DNA from: a virus
DNA length: 59,802 bases
Strand: one strand, 5' to 3'
IMG/VR virus record: IMGVR_UViG_3300034167_000343
Location: 1-59,802 of that record
This document shows positions 39,670 through 49,312 of the stretch, one piece after another; position 1 is the stretch's first letter, and each line of letters opens with the position of its first letter. The notes beneath the pieces were generated by a model. That model ran no database searches and was not told the DNA's origin. It saw only the letters and a program-made list of their open reading frames with translations. The position numbers were made by a program, and so were the translations under genes.

Positions 39670-41175
39670 ATGCCAATCGTCTCAACTGGCCAAATCACCA
39701 TCGTCGACACCAACGATGCGAGGACCATCACCGCAGCGCTCGTCGCATCATCTGGCACCCAACAGGTGTACACGAAGGATGAGTCGACCCTCAGTTACAC
39801 GCCGAGTTGGATCACCTCCCCGCTCACGCTGACGCCGCAAATCTCGGTGGGCGGGTTGACGTCCGCGCTGGCTTGGGGTGCGTTGACCAACAAGACGTTT
39901 GCGCTGACCGCTGGCGGCACTGCACTGACCACGGCGTCGACCTCAACCAGCTTCGTCAACAACGCGGACGTGGCGGTCAGCACGCCCTTTACCGTGACCC
40001 ATGCCGCCAACGGGTCGGCCACTGCGTCTACGTTTGTCCTTACGGGCAACCTTAAAGACACGGTCGCCACGTTTACGCTGTTCTTCGACGCCGACTTCAC
40101 CGACCCGGCGACGCTGCTGGTGACCCACATCACCTGTCAGATCACGCTCAATTCGATGAAGACGGGCACCAATGCGGTGTTCATCACCATCCGTGGCCAG
40201 ACCAACATCGAAGAAGCCACGGGTGCGACCAAAAACAACATCGCTGTAGCGGCGGACTTGGTCCGGTCGGGCGGCGTCGACACAACGGGCCTCACCTACA
40301 AGTGGTACGAGGCGGGGGGCAGCACGCAGATCACGACCTCCCTGCCGAGTGTTGCAACCGAGTACGGCCTGAAGACCACGACGGCTGGCACCGTTCCGAC
40401 CGGGGCCCCGGGTGAGTTGAACGTCAACATCCCGACGGCGGCTGGCAACGCCTTCAACACCCTCGTCATCAACGAAAGCGCGGTGGCCGACATCGGCATC
40501 TACAAGGTCGAGATCACGGACGCCGACGCCAAGACCTACACCCAGTACTTCACCATCTACGACATCAGCGATCCCTACGATGTGAACGTCTTGTCGTCGA
40601 CCGGGGACAAGCTCCAGAACGGGCAAGGCAGCACAACACTCACGCCCGAGGTGTACTACGGCGCCACCAAGGTCACCCCCCTGACCGGCTGGTCATTCAG
40701 CTACTACCTGTACGACAAGAACGGCAAGCGCGCTGGCTTCGTCGACACCAGCAAGGTCAGTGTGGCGGGCGGTGCCCCGATCACATCCCACACAACCGGG
40801 GCCAGCGCGACGTTCACGTTCAGCGGAGCGGCCGTCATCTTCCCGCTCGACTCCCTCATCAAGTGCGTCAAGCCCAACGGGGACGCCTTCTACTACGAGG
40901 TGGTTGGCAACGGCACGACCGCCGTGAACACGGTGGCCATCAAGACGCCGACCGTCACGACGTGGCTCAACTTCACGGACTTCCCGTCGCCATCCGCCAG
41001 CACCGACTTCGTCGGCGGAAAGCTTTACGGCTGCACGGGCGGCTCGGGGGCCACTGCCGGGACGCTGGCGACCAACGGGCTCAGGACGGTGTCCGTCACG
41101 CCTTGGCAGATCACAGTCACGGGTGATGAGATCGACGTCAAGGGCCGCATCCTCGTTGAAGCCAACCGTCCGTAA
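39670..41175 (+). CDS. tail fibre protein
   Basis: 501 residues. It starts MPIVSTGQITIVDTNDA, the same virion-attachment motif as the next protein, followed by Ig-like beta domains ('GLTYKWYEAGGSTQI', 'IGIYKVEITDADAKTYTQYF'). Likely an elongated fibre attached by the shared N-terminus. Confidence 0.75.
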   Translation: MPIVSTGQITIVDTNDARTITAALVASSGTQQVYTKDESTLSYTPSWITSPLTLTPQISVGGLTSALAWGALTNKTFALTAGGTALTTASTSTSFVNNADVAVSTPFTVTHAANGSATASTFVLTGNLKDTVATFTLFFDADFTDPATLLVTHITCQITLNSMKTGTNAVFITIRGQTNIEEATGATKNNIAVAADLVRSGGVDTTGLTYKWYEAGGSTQITTSLPSVATEYGLKTTTAGTVPTGAPGELNVNIPTAAGNAFNTLVINESAVADIGIYKVEITDADAKTYTQYFTIYDISDPYDVNVLSSTGDKLQNGQGSTTLTPEVYYGATKVTPLTGWSFSYYLYDKNGKRAGFVDTSKVSVAGGAPITSHTTGASATFTFSGAAVIFPLDSLIKCVKPNGDAFYYEVVGNGTTAVNTVAIKTPTVTTWLNFTDFPSPSASTDFVGGKLYGCTGGSGATAGTLATNGLRTVSVTPWQITVTGDEIDVKGRILVEANRP

Positions 41176-41187
41176 GGAGCGACGCCT

Positions 41188-44100
41188 GTGCCGACCCTTG
41201 TCTCGACTGGCCAGATCACCATCGTTGATGTCAACGATGGCTCCAACGCCTACCTGACGAACAACAGCGCCGTGCTCCCTGCCGATGCGGCGGGCACGGT
41301 GTCGTCCTATACCGGCGCGGAGACCTTCTTCAAGGTCGTTGAGGCCAATGTCGACACCACCACCAACTGGTCGTTCTACGTCTCGGCGACGGGTGGTGGG
41401 GTGGCGTACCGGGACAGTGACGATGCGGCGGACAGGACGGGGACGGGGGCATCCGGGTACCTTGGCGGCACGAACCTCGTCTCGTACAGCGACTACAACG
41501 CCGCGACTTGGGTCAACAACTTCCCGGCCGGGGCTTCCATCACAACGGGCATCGCCGACCCATTTGGTGGCACGGCAGCCGTCCGTCTAACATGCAACGG
41601 CACGACCAACGCCCTGCTGCGGATCACGATCCCGTCGTTCACGCCGAACGGCACAACCGCCTATACCCTCAGCTTCTACTGCCGTCGCGTCAGTGGCACT
41701 GGGACGGCGAGTTGCGATCTTAACGATGGAGCCCCGTCGACTAGCAACTACGCAACGCAATTGGTGACCGGCAGCTACGTCCGAGTTCAGATTACTGGGA
41801 CGCCCACCGCCACCGCCAAGGCGCTCGTTGATCTGTTCGGGGACAACACGACAACACAGGTGCTGGACTTTGCTGGCGTTCAGCTTGAGCCAACGACGAC
41901 GGCTTCTGAGTTGACCCGGACAATCGGCACCGCCGCCAGCGGCACCCGTGGCTACCTGAAGATCACCTCGCTGACTCAGGACCTGTCCTATCTGGACATC
42001 ACGGCCTCGAAGATCGGCGGGCAGTCGTTCACGCAGCGGTACAGCGTGGCACGGGCCAAGACGGGCGTCACCGGCACCCGGGGCACCATCACCACCTCGG
42101 CAGCCACAGCAGGCGTTGTGTGGTCCGACGCTGAAGCCAACACGGCCATCTCCACAGCAGGCGGTGGTTCTCCCTTGGCGGGAGACGTGGTCACCCTGTA
42201 CAACAGCGCCGCATCCTTCTCGCAGACGCGGGTGCGGACGAGCGGTGGCTTGTGGGCAGCGCTGGCGGCGTTCTTCGGCGGGGATGTGCTGGTGGATGGC
42301 ACGCTGGGTGCGGTGAAGCTCGCAGCCAACTCGGTCACGGCCGGCAAGATCGCGGCGGGGGCAATCACGACCTCCAAGCTGCTGGTTGCACCGGCTTCTT
42401 TGTGCCCGTCGCCATATTTTGAAGACACGGCATGGTGGACCGCCACCCTCTACGACGCAACGGGCTGGTACTTTGAGTCTGGAACTTCCTTCACGGGCAC
42501 TTCGACGCAGGCCGCCCTGTGGAGCGCCCACCCCACAAACATCCCCGGGACTGCGCGGAAGCACCTATGGAGCGGCAATGTCGCGGCCCCTGCGGTTGGG
42601 ACCGTCGTTCGATTGCGCGCAAGGGTTCGCAACGACAGTAATCAGGTCATTTACGTTGCCGCTCGGTTCTACACCGCAGCCGGTGCGAACATCTCTGACT
42701 TGAACTTGGTTAGCGCTGCGAGTTCGGGGCAGCAAGACCTAACCGCCCAACTCGTTGTCCCAAGTAATTCCGCGTTCATCAGATTTATTGTTTACAACGA
42801 AGGCGTCACGACCTACTCCGGCGCCGCTGCTGTATCTGCGGTCATGTTGAACACCGCCGCTGGCGCTGACCTCATCGTCGACGGCGCCATCACCGCAGCC
42901 AAGATTGCCGCCAACACCATCACGGCAGGGCAGATCGCGGCGAACACCATCACCGCGTCCAAGCTCCTGCTGGCGGACCTGTCCAACATAGCCCCGGACG
43001 CCGACATGGCGGACAGCAATGCTTGGTCTGCGCCGACAGCATGGGAGACGCCGCCGAGCGCGTCGTGGAGAGGTTCCCGTGTGGCCCGCCTTGACGCGGC
43101 CGCGAGCGCCTATAAAGTGCTTGAAGGTAAGGTCTTCCCGGTGGAGGCGGGGGCCGCGCTTCACTTCAGCTTTCAAGGTCAGGTGCTCGCTGGAGCCGGG
43201 ACTTTTGTCGGACGGCTCCAGTTGTCGGCAGCGACTGACATGAGCACGCCAACCTACCTAGGGTCCACCAGCAGCGTCTCGACGACTCTTGTGACATCCG
43301 CCGGGAACTTCACCGTTCCTGCGGGCATGAAGTACGCCCGTGTCCAGCTTTTCAAGAACAACGATGCCGCCACTTCTGTGCGTGTGGGTGGTGTTGTGGT
43401 TAGGCGAGCCGCCAATGCCGAAATGATCGTCGACGGTTCCATCAGTGCCGCCAAGATTTCAGCAGGGGCCATCACCACGGACAAGCTGCTGGTCACCGGG
43501 CGCGGCAAGGCCCTCAACGACGACCCGACGTTTCAGGATGCGGCGGCGTGGAGTCAGGGCGGCGGGTCCGGGTCTTTCGCGCTGGTTACGGAGCCAACTT
43601 CGCCTGTCGGTACCAAGGTTCTCCGCGCTACGAACGAAGTTCAGTTCAGAGCTCGCAGTTTCCCCATCACAGCCGGTACCCGCTACAAGGTCACGATGTG
43701 GGCGCAGCAGACCTCTGGCACTGGAACGATGTATCTGAGGTTGTATTGCTACAACGCAGCGGGCACTCTCATCAACTACGTAGCGACCACGGTCTCTCCG
43801 GGCTCCGGCACGCTTGAGGGCATTGACGTACCTGCAACGTGGACCAAATACATCGGCTACGTAGACGCGGGCGCGGCAACGGTCACTGGGCAACTCATCG
43901 TCCATGTCAACTGGGGCGGGGGTGGTGGCGTCACCGACGTTGCTGACTGCCGTGTCGAGGAGTACATCGGTGCAGACCTGATCGTTGACGGCGCCATCAC
44001 GGCGGGCAAGCTCGCGGCGGGCTCCATCGCTGTCGGTACTGCTGCCATCACCGACGGCGCCATCGTGAACGCGATGATTGGCGACTTGACCGCCGACAAG

Positions 44101-45420
44101 ATCACGTCCAGCTATACGACCTCGGTCGATTTAGAGGCGGCGACGTTCTTCGGGTCAGAGTTCTATATCGGCGGAACAGCAACCTATGAGTACAACTTTG
44201 CTGGCCGACCTACGGTCAAGAGCGGTATCGCCAGCATAGCCAGCCCGAACATCGCGCTCAAGTCCACGGGCGCCGAGTTCAACGTCGGGTACTTCAAGAT
44301 CAAGAACGGGGCGGGCGCCACTGCCGTCGATGTATTTGAAGTCTCCGGTGGCAACGTCCGCATCAAGCAAGGCTACTTTCAGGGTCTCGCAGTCACTGAT
44401 GCCATCGGCAACATCATCCTGGCCTCGGGCTCTCCGCTTGCGTCGTCGAACATCACAGCGGCAGCAGGATGGTTGAACAGCAACATTTCGGTTGACGCAA
44501 CTGGCAACCTCGTCGGCGTAGGCGGTAACTACACAAGGCTCGGCAAGAACCTCCTCGATGCTGGCAAGTGGGTGTTTGGCTCATCTGGTGCGCAGACTGG
44601 ATTTAGCCCGAATACAGTCAGCTCCGGCGGCTCTAATTCGATTATTTACGAGGTGCTGCCCGACGGGTCTCGCGGTATTTTGTGGCGGGCCATAAGCGGA
44701 TCAGCAACCACTGCCAACGGTGAAGGCGGCTGGAACACCACGACGATTTACATCGACCACACCAAGATGTATCGCTTTTCGGTGTGGATCAGGTGCTCAG
44801 CAGGAGCCACCGGAAACAACTACCTTGGCCCCGGTGAAAGCACGGTCAACGATATTGGGGGCACGGTCAACAGCAACCCGTACTTCCACAGCGGGACCAG
44901 AGCCGGCCAGACTCAAGGCGTGTGGCACTTGTTCGTAGGCTTTGTACTGCCGTCAACTTACAGCGGCGCCCAGCAAAGCATGAGCGGCATCTACAGCGCC
45001 CTCAGTGGGCAGCTCGTAGGCTCCGGCGCAGACTTCCGCTGGGTCAGTGGCCAGACCACGACATGGCACCGCGCCTATCAGTACTACACGACGGCTGCGG
45101 GGACGACGCAAGACTTCTTTGACCCGCGTGTGGAACTGTGCGACGGCACAGAGCCTTCGCTTGGCGCCTTGCTGGCTATGGGATCGCCGAGTGCCCGCAA
45201 CCCCATCACATCCTCCAACGTCTCCACCTATATTGCCAGTGCGGCGATTGGTAGCGCGCAGATCGGGAGCTTGGCTGCCGCCAATATATCCGTGGGAACT
45301 TTAAGTAATGTCATTAACAACAGCGCAACTTCGGGCGAGCGCGTGGTCATTAACAGCAATCAGATATTGGTTTATGACGCGGCCGGGAACATTAGGGTGA
45401 AGTTAGGAAACTTGGCGTAA
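41188..45420 (+). CDS. large tail fibre, host-specificity type
   Basis: 1410 residues, GTG start. N-terminal 'LVSTGQITIVDVNDG' anchor; several carbohydrate-binding-like beta domains; repeated linkers 'DLIVDGAITAAKI' and 'NTITAGQIAANTITASKL', the coiled linkers typical of J-type fibres; C-terminus 'VVINSNQILVYDAAGNIRVK'. Probably the main receptor-binding fibre. The last codons overlap the following ATG. Confidence 0.82.
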   Translation: MPTLVSTGQITIVDVNDGSNAYLTNNSAVLPADAAGTVSSYTGAETFFKVVEANVDTTTNWSFYVSATGGGVAYRDSDDAADRTGTGASGYLGGTNLVSYSDYNAATWVNNFPAGASITTGIADPFGGTAAVRLTCNGTTNALLRITIPSFTPNGTTAYTLSFYCRRVSGTGTASCDLNDGAPSTSNYATQLVTGSYVRVQITGTPTATAKALVDLFGDNTTTQVLDFAGVQLEPTTTASELTRTIGTAASGTRGYLKITSLTQDLSYLDITASKIGGQSFTQRYSVARAKTGVTGTRGTITTSAATAGVVWSDAEANTAISTAGGGSPLAGDVVTLYNSAASFSQTRVRTSGGLWAALAAFFGGDVLVDGTLGAVKLAANSVTAGKIAAGAITTSKLLVAPASLCPSPYFEDTAWWTATLYDATGWYFESGTSFTGTSTQAALWSAHPTNIPGTARKHLWSGNVAAPAVGTVVRLRARVRNDSNQVIYVAARFYTAAGANISDLNLVSAASSGQQDLTAQLVVPSNSAFIRFIVYNEGVTTYSGAAAVSAVMLNTAAGADLIVDGAITAAKIAANTITAGQIAANTITASKLLLADLSNIAPDADMADSNAWSAPTAWETPPSASWRGSRVARLDAAASAYKVLEGKVFPVEAGAALHFSFQGQVLAGAGTFVGRLQLSAATDMSTPTYLGSTSSVSTTLVTSAGNFTVPAGMKYARVQLFKNNDAATSVRVGGVVVRRAANAEMIVDGSISAAKISAGAITTDKLLVTGRGKALNDDPTFQDAAAWSQGGGSGSFALVTEPTSPVGTKVLRATNEVQFRARSFPITAGTRYKVTMWAQQTSGTGTMYLRLYCYNAAGTLINYVATTVSPGSGTLEGIDVPATWTKYIGYVDAGAATVTGQLIVHVNWGGGGGVTDVADCRVEEYIGADLIVDGAITAGKLAAGSIAVGTAAITDGAIVNAMIGDLTADKITSSYTTSVDLEAATFFGSEFYIGGTATYEYNFAGRPTVKSGIASIASPNIALKSTGAEFNVGYFKIKNGAGATAVDVFEVSGGNVRIKQGYFQGLAVTDAIGNIILASGSPLASSNITAAAGWLNSNISVDATGNLVGVGGNYTRLGKNLLDAGKWVFGSSGAQTGFSPNTVSSGGSNSIIYEVLPDGSRGILWRAISGSATTANGEGGWNTTTIYIDHTKMYRFSVWIRCSAGATGNNYLGPGESTVNDIGGTVNSNPYFHSGTRAGQTQGVWHLFVGFVLPSTYSGAQQSMSGIYSALSGQLVGSGADFRWVSGQTTTWHRAYQYYTTAAGTTQDFFDPRVELCDGTEPSLGALLAMGSPSARNPITSSNVSTYIASAAIGSAQIGSLAAANISVGTLSNVINNSATSGERVVINSNQILVYDAAGNIRVKLGNLA

Positions 45421-45740
45421 TGGCTTTCGGGATCGACGTATTTGATAGCTCCGGCAACCGTACGCTGGAGGGGCTGGATAGGTTGTACAGATTATATTCT
45501 GTATATTCCTACACCTTCGCTTCGGACGCCTCAGCCTTCCAAACCTTGACTATTTCATGCCCACCGTTAAGCACCGACGGCAAGTGGAAGGCTTATCTTG
45601 GGGCAAGCAACCACGATGTAGAAATATTCAATGGGTATTTTATAGTAAAACTAATGGCGGTAAGGTACATTTACACGACAACCCCAACAAGTTTAGATCC
45701 CACATCATTCCCCGGCGATGCTTATATATTTCAAATCTAA
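45420..45740 (+). CDS. fibre-tip protein, AT-rich gene
   Basis: 106 residues. N-terminus 'MAFGIDVFDSSGNRTLEGLD' is of the DUF6453-like type found at tail-fibre tips; the rest is beta-rich with many Tyr. Codon use is clearly more AT-rich than in flanking genes, which suggests recent exchange. Confidence 0.65.
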   Translation: MAFGIDVFDSSGNRTLEGLDRLYRLYSVYSYTFASDASAFQTLTISCPPLSTDGKWKAYLGASNHDVEIFNGYFIVKLMAVRYIYTTTPTSLDPTSFPGDAYIFQI

Positions 45741-45749
45741 GGGGCGAAG

Positions 45750-46463
45750 ATGGCTGTAGGGTTTAGAGCGGTTAATGCGGACAATATTGTTCAAATTGAT
45801 GAAACATACAAAAATTTGACCATCATTGCTGAAGGCACAGGCACGACCGGCACCACCATAACTTTCCCGGCGCAAACATTTATACCGCTGGTGGCTATAG
45901 GTGTGACTGGGGTTGGCAGTAGGTGGTCTTTGTCTTCAGTAACGACATCAAATTTTAGTTTGTTTGACCGTTCAGGTTCATTTTCACCTACTTCTTTTAC
46001 GTTCCCGTACAAAGTATTCGGCCTCAATCCAAACGCGCTAACCGGAAATCCTTACGGTCTGGAAATTCGGGACGCCAGCAACGCCCTGATATTTAATAGT
46101 AACTACAAATACTTCAAGACACGTTACGTACAAGACGTGCAGTTTTCTAATTTTACCAATGCCAGCACCAGTTTCCCGATTGTTCCCATGTACAGTCAAA
46201 CTATTAGCGGATTAACGGGATCGCCGTATGTTATCGCCAATGGTTTGGGTGGTATCCCTGTTTATAAATACTGGGGCACTACGGCCAACTGGGGCAACAA
46301 TTACGAGCCTAACGGGCCCTATGGAAGTTATTCCTCTTCATTTATGTCAGTTGGTCTAGAGTCGGCCTCCATGATAAGGTTTTATCCATACTTCCAGTTT
46401 TGGGGCGGCGTGCAAAATAAGAGCAGGTTTCAACCATCTTTTAAGCTCATATTGGGGTACTAA
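45750..46463 (+). CDS. DUF6453-like fibre-tip protein, AT-rich gene
   Basis: 237 residues. 'MAVGFRAVNADNIVQIDETY' then an aromatic, Ser/Gly-rich beta body with many Tyr and Phe ('FYPYFQFWGGVQNKSRFQPS'). Likely a receptor-binding tip. AT-rich like the gene before it; the shift back to GC-rich sequence comes in the next gene. Confidence 0.7.
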   Translation: MAVGFRAVNADNIVQIDETYKNLTIIAEGTGTTGTTITFPAQTFIPLVAIGVTGVGSRWSLSSVTTSNFSLFDRSGSFSPTSFTFPYKVFGLNPNALTGNPYGLEIRDASNALIFNSNYKYFKTRYVQDVQFSNFTNASTSFPIVPMYSQTISGLTGSPYVIANGLGGIPVYKYWGTTANWGNNYEPNGPYGSYSSSFMSVGLESASMIRFYPYFQFWGGVQNKSRFQPSFKLILGY

Positions 46464-47071
46464 TGAAAAGAGCCGCCGTAAACCAAGCAGGTAGACCGCT
46501 TTATGTGGCATGGCTTGCCGTTCTTGAGGATGTGCCCCTCAATACCACCGACAATGTTTTTATTGAGCCGCCCGCAGACTGGGACGACGTCAAGACTTTG
46601 GCAAGCTGGTACGTCGATGGCGGGTGGCTGGAGCGCCCGGATACCGTGCCCTCCTCGTGGATCTACGACGCCGAAGCCCAGCAGTGGGTAGACCCGCTGA
46701 CTGTTCAGGACTACCGAAACATACGCTGGACCGCCGTCAAGCAGGCCCGCGACACCGCCATCAACGCGCCCCTGCCCACCCCCTACGGCAGCTTCGACGC
46801 GGACCCGCGCAGCCAGAAGAACATCACCGACGCCATCGCGCTGCTGCAAGCACTGGAAGCCTCGGGCACGCCGCAGACCATCGACTTCACGTTGTCGGAC
46901 AACTCGGTGGCGGTGCTGACAACGGTGCAGATGGTGCAGGTTGGGCTGCTGCTCGGCGCCCGGACACAGGAGGCCTATGCCACCGCCCGGCAACTCCGCA
47001 CTGACATCGAGGCTGCCGGTACGCAGGAAGAGGTTGAGGCGGTGGTATGGCCGGTGGACACCCCCTCCTAG
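46463..47071 (+). CDS. tail-fibre assembly protein (DUF4376-like)
   Basis: 202 residues, TAATG overlap. The C-terminal half, 'RDTAINAPLPTPYGSFDADP', 'SQKNITDAIALLQALEAS', 'FTLSDNSVAVLTTVQMVQVG', is the DUF4376 domain of fibre chaperones and fibre-tip proteins. It should help trimerise or attach the preceding fibre. Confidence 0.82.
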   Translation: MKRAAVNQAGRPLYVAWLAVLEDVPLNTTDNVFIEPPADWDDVKTLASWYVDGGWLERPDTVPSSWIYDAEAQQWVDPLTVQDYRNIRWTAVKQARDTAINAPLPTPYGSFDADPRSQKNITDAIALLQALEASGTPQTIDFTLSDNSVAVLTTVQMVQVGLLLGARTQEAYATARQLRTDIEAAGTQEEVEAVVWPVDTPS

Positions 47072-47098
47072 AATCAGACAACTCATCGAGAGATGTCA

Positions 47099-47692
47099 AT
47101 GCCGGGGTTCTTAAAGGTCATCGAGGGCGTGAACATGGAGCCTCTCCAGCGGGCCTTGGAGACGCATCGGCACCTGTTTGGCCGTATTCCGCTTCGAGCT
47201 GCTCCGCCGGGTTCCCCGCACCGGGACATGACGGACATCTGGGTCCGCTACAACGACATCAAGAACTACGACCCGAACCCTGACAGTTTCTGCACCAGCG
47301 AGTCAGATTTCAACGCAGAACATGATTCGACCTGGTATCCGTCTTATTACGCGCTGCCCGAGCTGAAGCCGATCCTGTTCGGCATGATGGGCGCCCTGGA
47401 TGGTGAGCGCCTGGGCGGGATCCTCATCACGAAGCTGCCGCCCGGCAAGGAGATCCTCCCGCACGTCGACGGCGGCTGGCACGCGGCCTATTACGAGAAG
47501 TTCTACGTTGCGGTAAAGACGCCGCCCGAGAGCTTCTTCGGCTTTGACGACGGCGAGATCCACGCCAATGACGGCGACATCTACTGGTTTGACAACAGCG
47601 TACCGCACTGGGTCAAGAACCAGACCGAGGAGGATCGGATCTCCATGATCGTCTGCATCAAGACGGACAAGTTCAAGGGGTGCCGAGGATGA
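47099..47692 (+). CDS. Asp/Asn beta-hydroxylase-like dioxygenase
   Basis: 197 residues. ATG 47099 has GAGAG at 6 bases; ATG 47093 is the alternative. Double-stranded beta-helix with the iron ligands in 'LPPGKEILPHVDGGWH' (His-x-Asp) and distal His in 'FDNSVPHWVKN', and Arg in 'EEDRISMIV' for 2-oxoglutarate. The family hydroxylates Asp/Asn in proteins. Its place after the fibre cluster suggests that a fibre or virion protein is the target. Confidence 0.82.
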   Translation: MPGFLKVIEGVNMEPLQRALETHRHLFGRIPLRAAPPGSPHRDMTDIWVRYNDIKNYDPNPDSFCTSESDFNAEHDSTWYPSYYALPELKPILFGMMGALDGERLGGILITKLPPGKEILPHVDGGWHAAYYEKFYVAVKTPPESFFGFDDGEIHANDGDIYWFDNSVPHWVKNQTEEDRISMIVCIKTDKFKGCRG

Positions 47693-48036
47693 CTATCGCG
47701 GAAACCTTTGCAGAGAACCTTGGCCGGTTCGACGTTGACCTTGGTATCCAGCACCACTTTTCCTCCGGGGTGTACGCGAAAGAGATTCACATTCCGGCGG
47801 GATGCGTAATTGGCAGTCACTCTCACAGGTTCGATCACCTGAGCCTGCTCGCATCCGGTGAAGTTGTTGTCAGAACCGAAAGCAAAAGCAGCCGCTACAC
47901 GGCGCCATCCTGCGTGGCCATCGAGGCCGGCGCCCATCACGAAATCACAGCCATAACCGACACCGTCTGGTACTGTATTCACGCCACCAGCGTGACAGAC
48001 CCTGCGCTTGTCGATGAAGAATTGATTGGAGTTTGA
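47689..48036 (+). CDS. cupin-like small protein
   Basis: 115 residues from ATG 47689 (ATGA overlap, AAGGGG). 'EIHIPAGCVIGSHSHRFDHL' gives the cupin His-x-His(x3)Asp-His motif, with a later 'EAGAHHEITA' His. A metal-binding cupin fold; enzyme or sensor unknown. Coupled translation with the dioxygenase suggests a joint role. Confidence 0.75.
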   Translation: MTIAETFAENLGRFDVDLGIQHHFSSGVYAKEIHIPAGCVIGSHSHRFDHLSLLASGEVVVRTESKSSRYTAPSCVAIEAGAHHEITAITDTVWYCIHATSVTDPALVDEELIGV

Positions 48037-48037
48037 T

Positions 48038-49312
48038 ATGCCGGTTGGTTTTGCAATCGCAGGATCCGCAGTCCTTGGCTACTCAGCCTCACGTAAGGCA
48101 ACCAAGGCCGCATCAGAGGCGGCTCGTGAGAGCAATGATGCCGCCCTGCGCTCAGCGCAGCTTCAGTACGACCTTGGCAAGGAGTCCCTGGACTTCAGCA
48201 AGAAGTACTACGAAGACACGGTCAAGCCGGCGGCGGACTTTGACCTCAGCACCAAGAAGGAGCTGACCCCTCTCCTTGTTCAGGACTACAAGGATCAGTC
48301 TGCGTTTGCGAAGGACCAGCGCGAGTACTACACCGACACCTTCCAGCCGCTTGAGCGGCAGATGGTCGCTGACGCCAATGAGTACGACTCTGACGCAAAC
48401 GTCAGTCGGCGCATGGGCATTGCCGCCGCGAACGTCAACCAGCAGTACTCAAACGCGGCCGGTCAGCAGGCGCGACAACTGACCCGCTACGGCGTCAACC
48501 CGAACTCCTCCGCCTTCGCCAGGGCAAACGCCAACCTGACCAACCAGCAGGCCCTGGCGGCCGCAGGCATGCAGACGGGCGCGGCCTTCGACACGCAGGA
48601 CAAGGCCCTTGCGCTCCGTGCTGGCGCAGCCAACTTCGGCCGCAACATGCCGAACACGTCAGCCCAGTTCGGCCAGATCGGCAACCAGACCTCGGGCAAC
48701 GCATCCGGCATGACGGGGGCCGGCGTCAACACGGCGGTCAATGCCGGCGGCTTCATGAACCAGGGCTACGACATGGCGGGGAACTTGAACGCCTCCGCTG
48801 GCAGCATCGCAAACAACAGCTTCCGAAACAACGTCGCCCTCGGCCAGATGCAGAGCCAGGGCGTCGGCCAGCTCTTCTCCGGCATCGGCCAAGGGATCGG
48901 CATGTGGGGGCAGGCCGGCTTCAAGATGCCGAGCTTCTTCGGGGGTGGCGGCGGGGGCATGGACGGCATGCTGTACGACGGCGCCAGCCAAGTCGCTGGA
49001 CCTGTCTTTGCGGCGGACGGTGGTCGTGTCGGGGACCTTGCCGATCGTCAGTACATGCCGCGCCCGACAGGCGCCCTGACGCTCCCCCCGGCACAGAGGT
49101 TTGCAAACGGCGGTCAGCCGGTGCCTGATGAAGGAGGGGTTGTCCGAGGCCCTGGCGGCCCCAGAGACGACTCAGTGCCTGCAATGCTGTCCCGCAACGA
49201 GTTCGTTCTCAACGAGGGAGCGGTCAAGCACTTCGGGCTGGACAAGCTCAACAAGATGAATGCGGTGGGGCTTGATAACCAAGCCCGTCGCGGACTGATA
49301 AGGGGCGCATGA
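48038..49312 (+). CDS. internal virion protein
   Basis: 424 residues from ATG 48038 (TTGGAG). N-terminal helical, Ala/Gln/Asn-rich region; C-terminal 'FADGG'-like turns and 'GGPRDDSVPAMLSRNEFVLN', a motif common in podoviral internal proteins. Probably packed in the head and ejected with DNA, making the trans-envelope channel. Confidence 0.78.
   Translation: MPVGFAIAGSAVLGYSASRKATKAASEAARESNDAALRSAQLQYDLGKESLDFSKKYYEDTVKPAADFDLSTKKELTPLLVQDYKDQSAFAKDQREYYTDTFQPLERQMVADANEYDSDANVSRRMGIAAANVNQQYSNAAGQQARQLTRYGVNPNSSAFARANANLTNQQALAAAGMQTGAAFDTQDKALALRAGAANFGRNMPNTSAQFGQIGNQTSGNASGMTGAGVNTAVNAGGFMNQGYDMAGNLNASAGSIANNSFRNNVALGQMQSQGVGQLFSGIGQGIGMWGQAGFKMPSFFGGGGGGMDGMLYDGASQVAGPVFAADGGRVGDLADRQYMPRPTGALTLPPAQRFANGGQPVPDEGGVVRGPGGPRDDSVPAMLSRNEFVLNEGAVKHFGLDKLNKMNAVGLDNQARRGLIRGA

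Noticed and set aside
29338-47071. Diversity-generating retroelement acting on fibre genes
   Set aside because: No reverse transcriptase gene and no template/variable repeat pair seen, although podoviruses of this host group can carry them.
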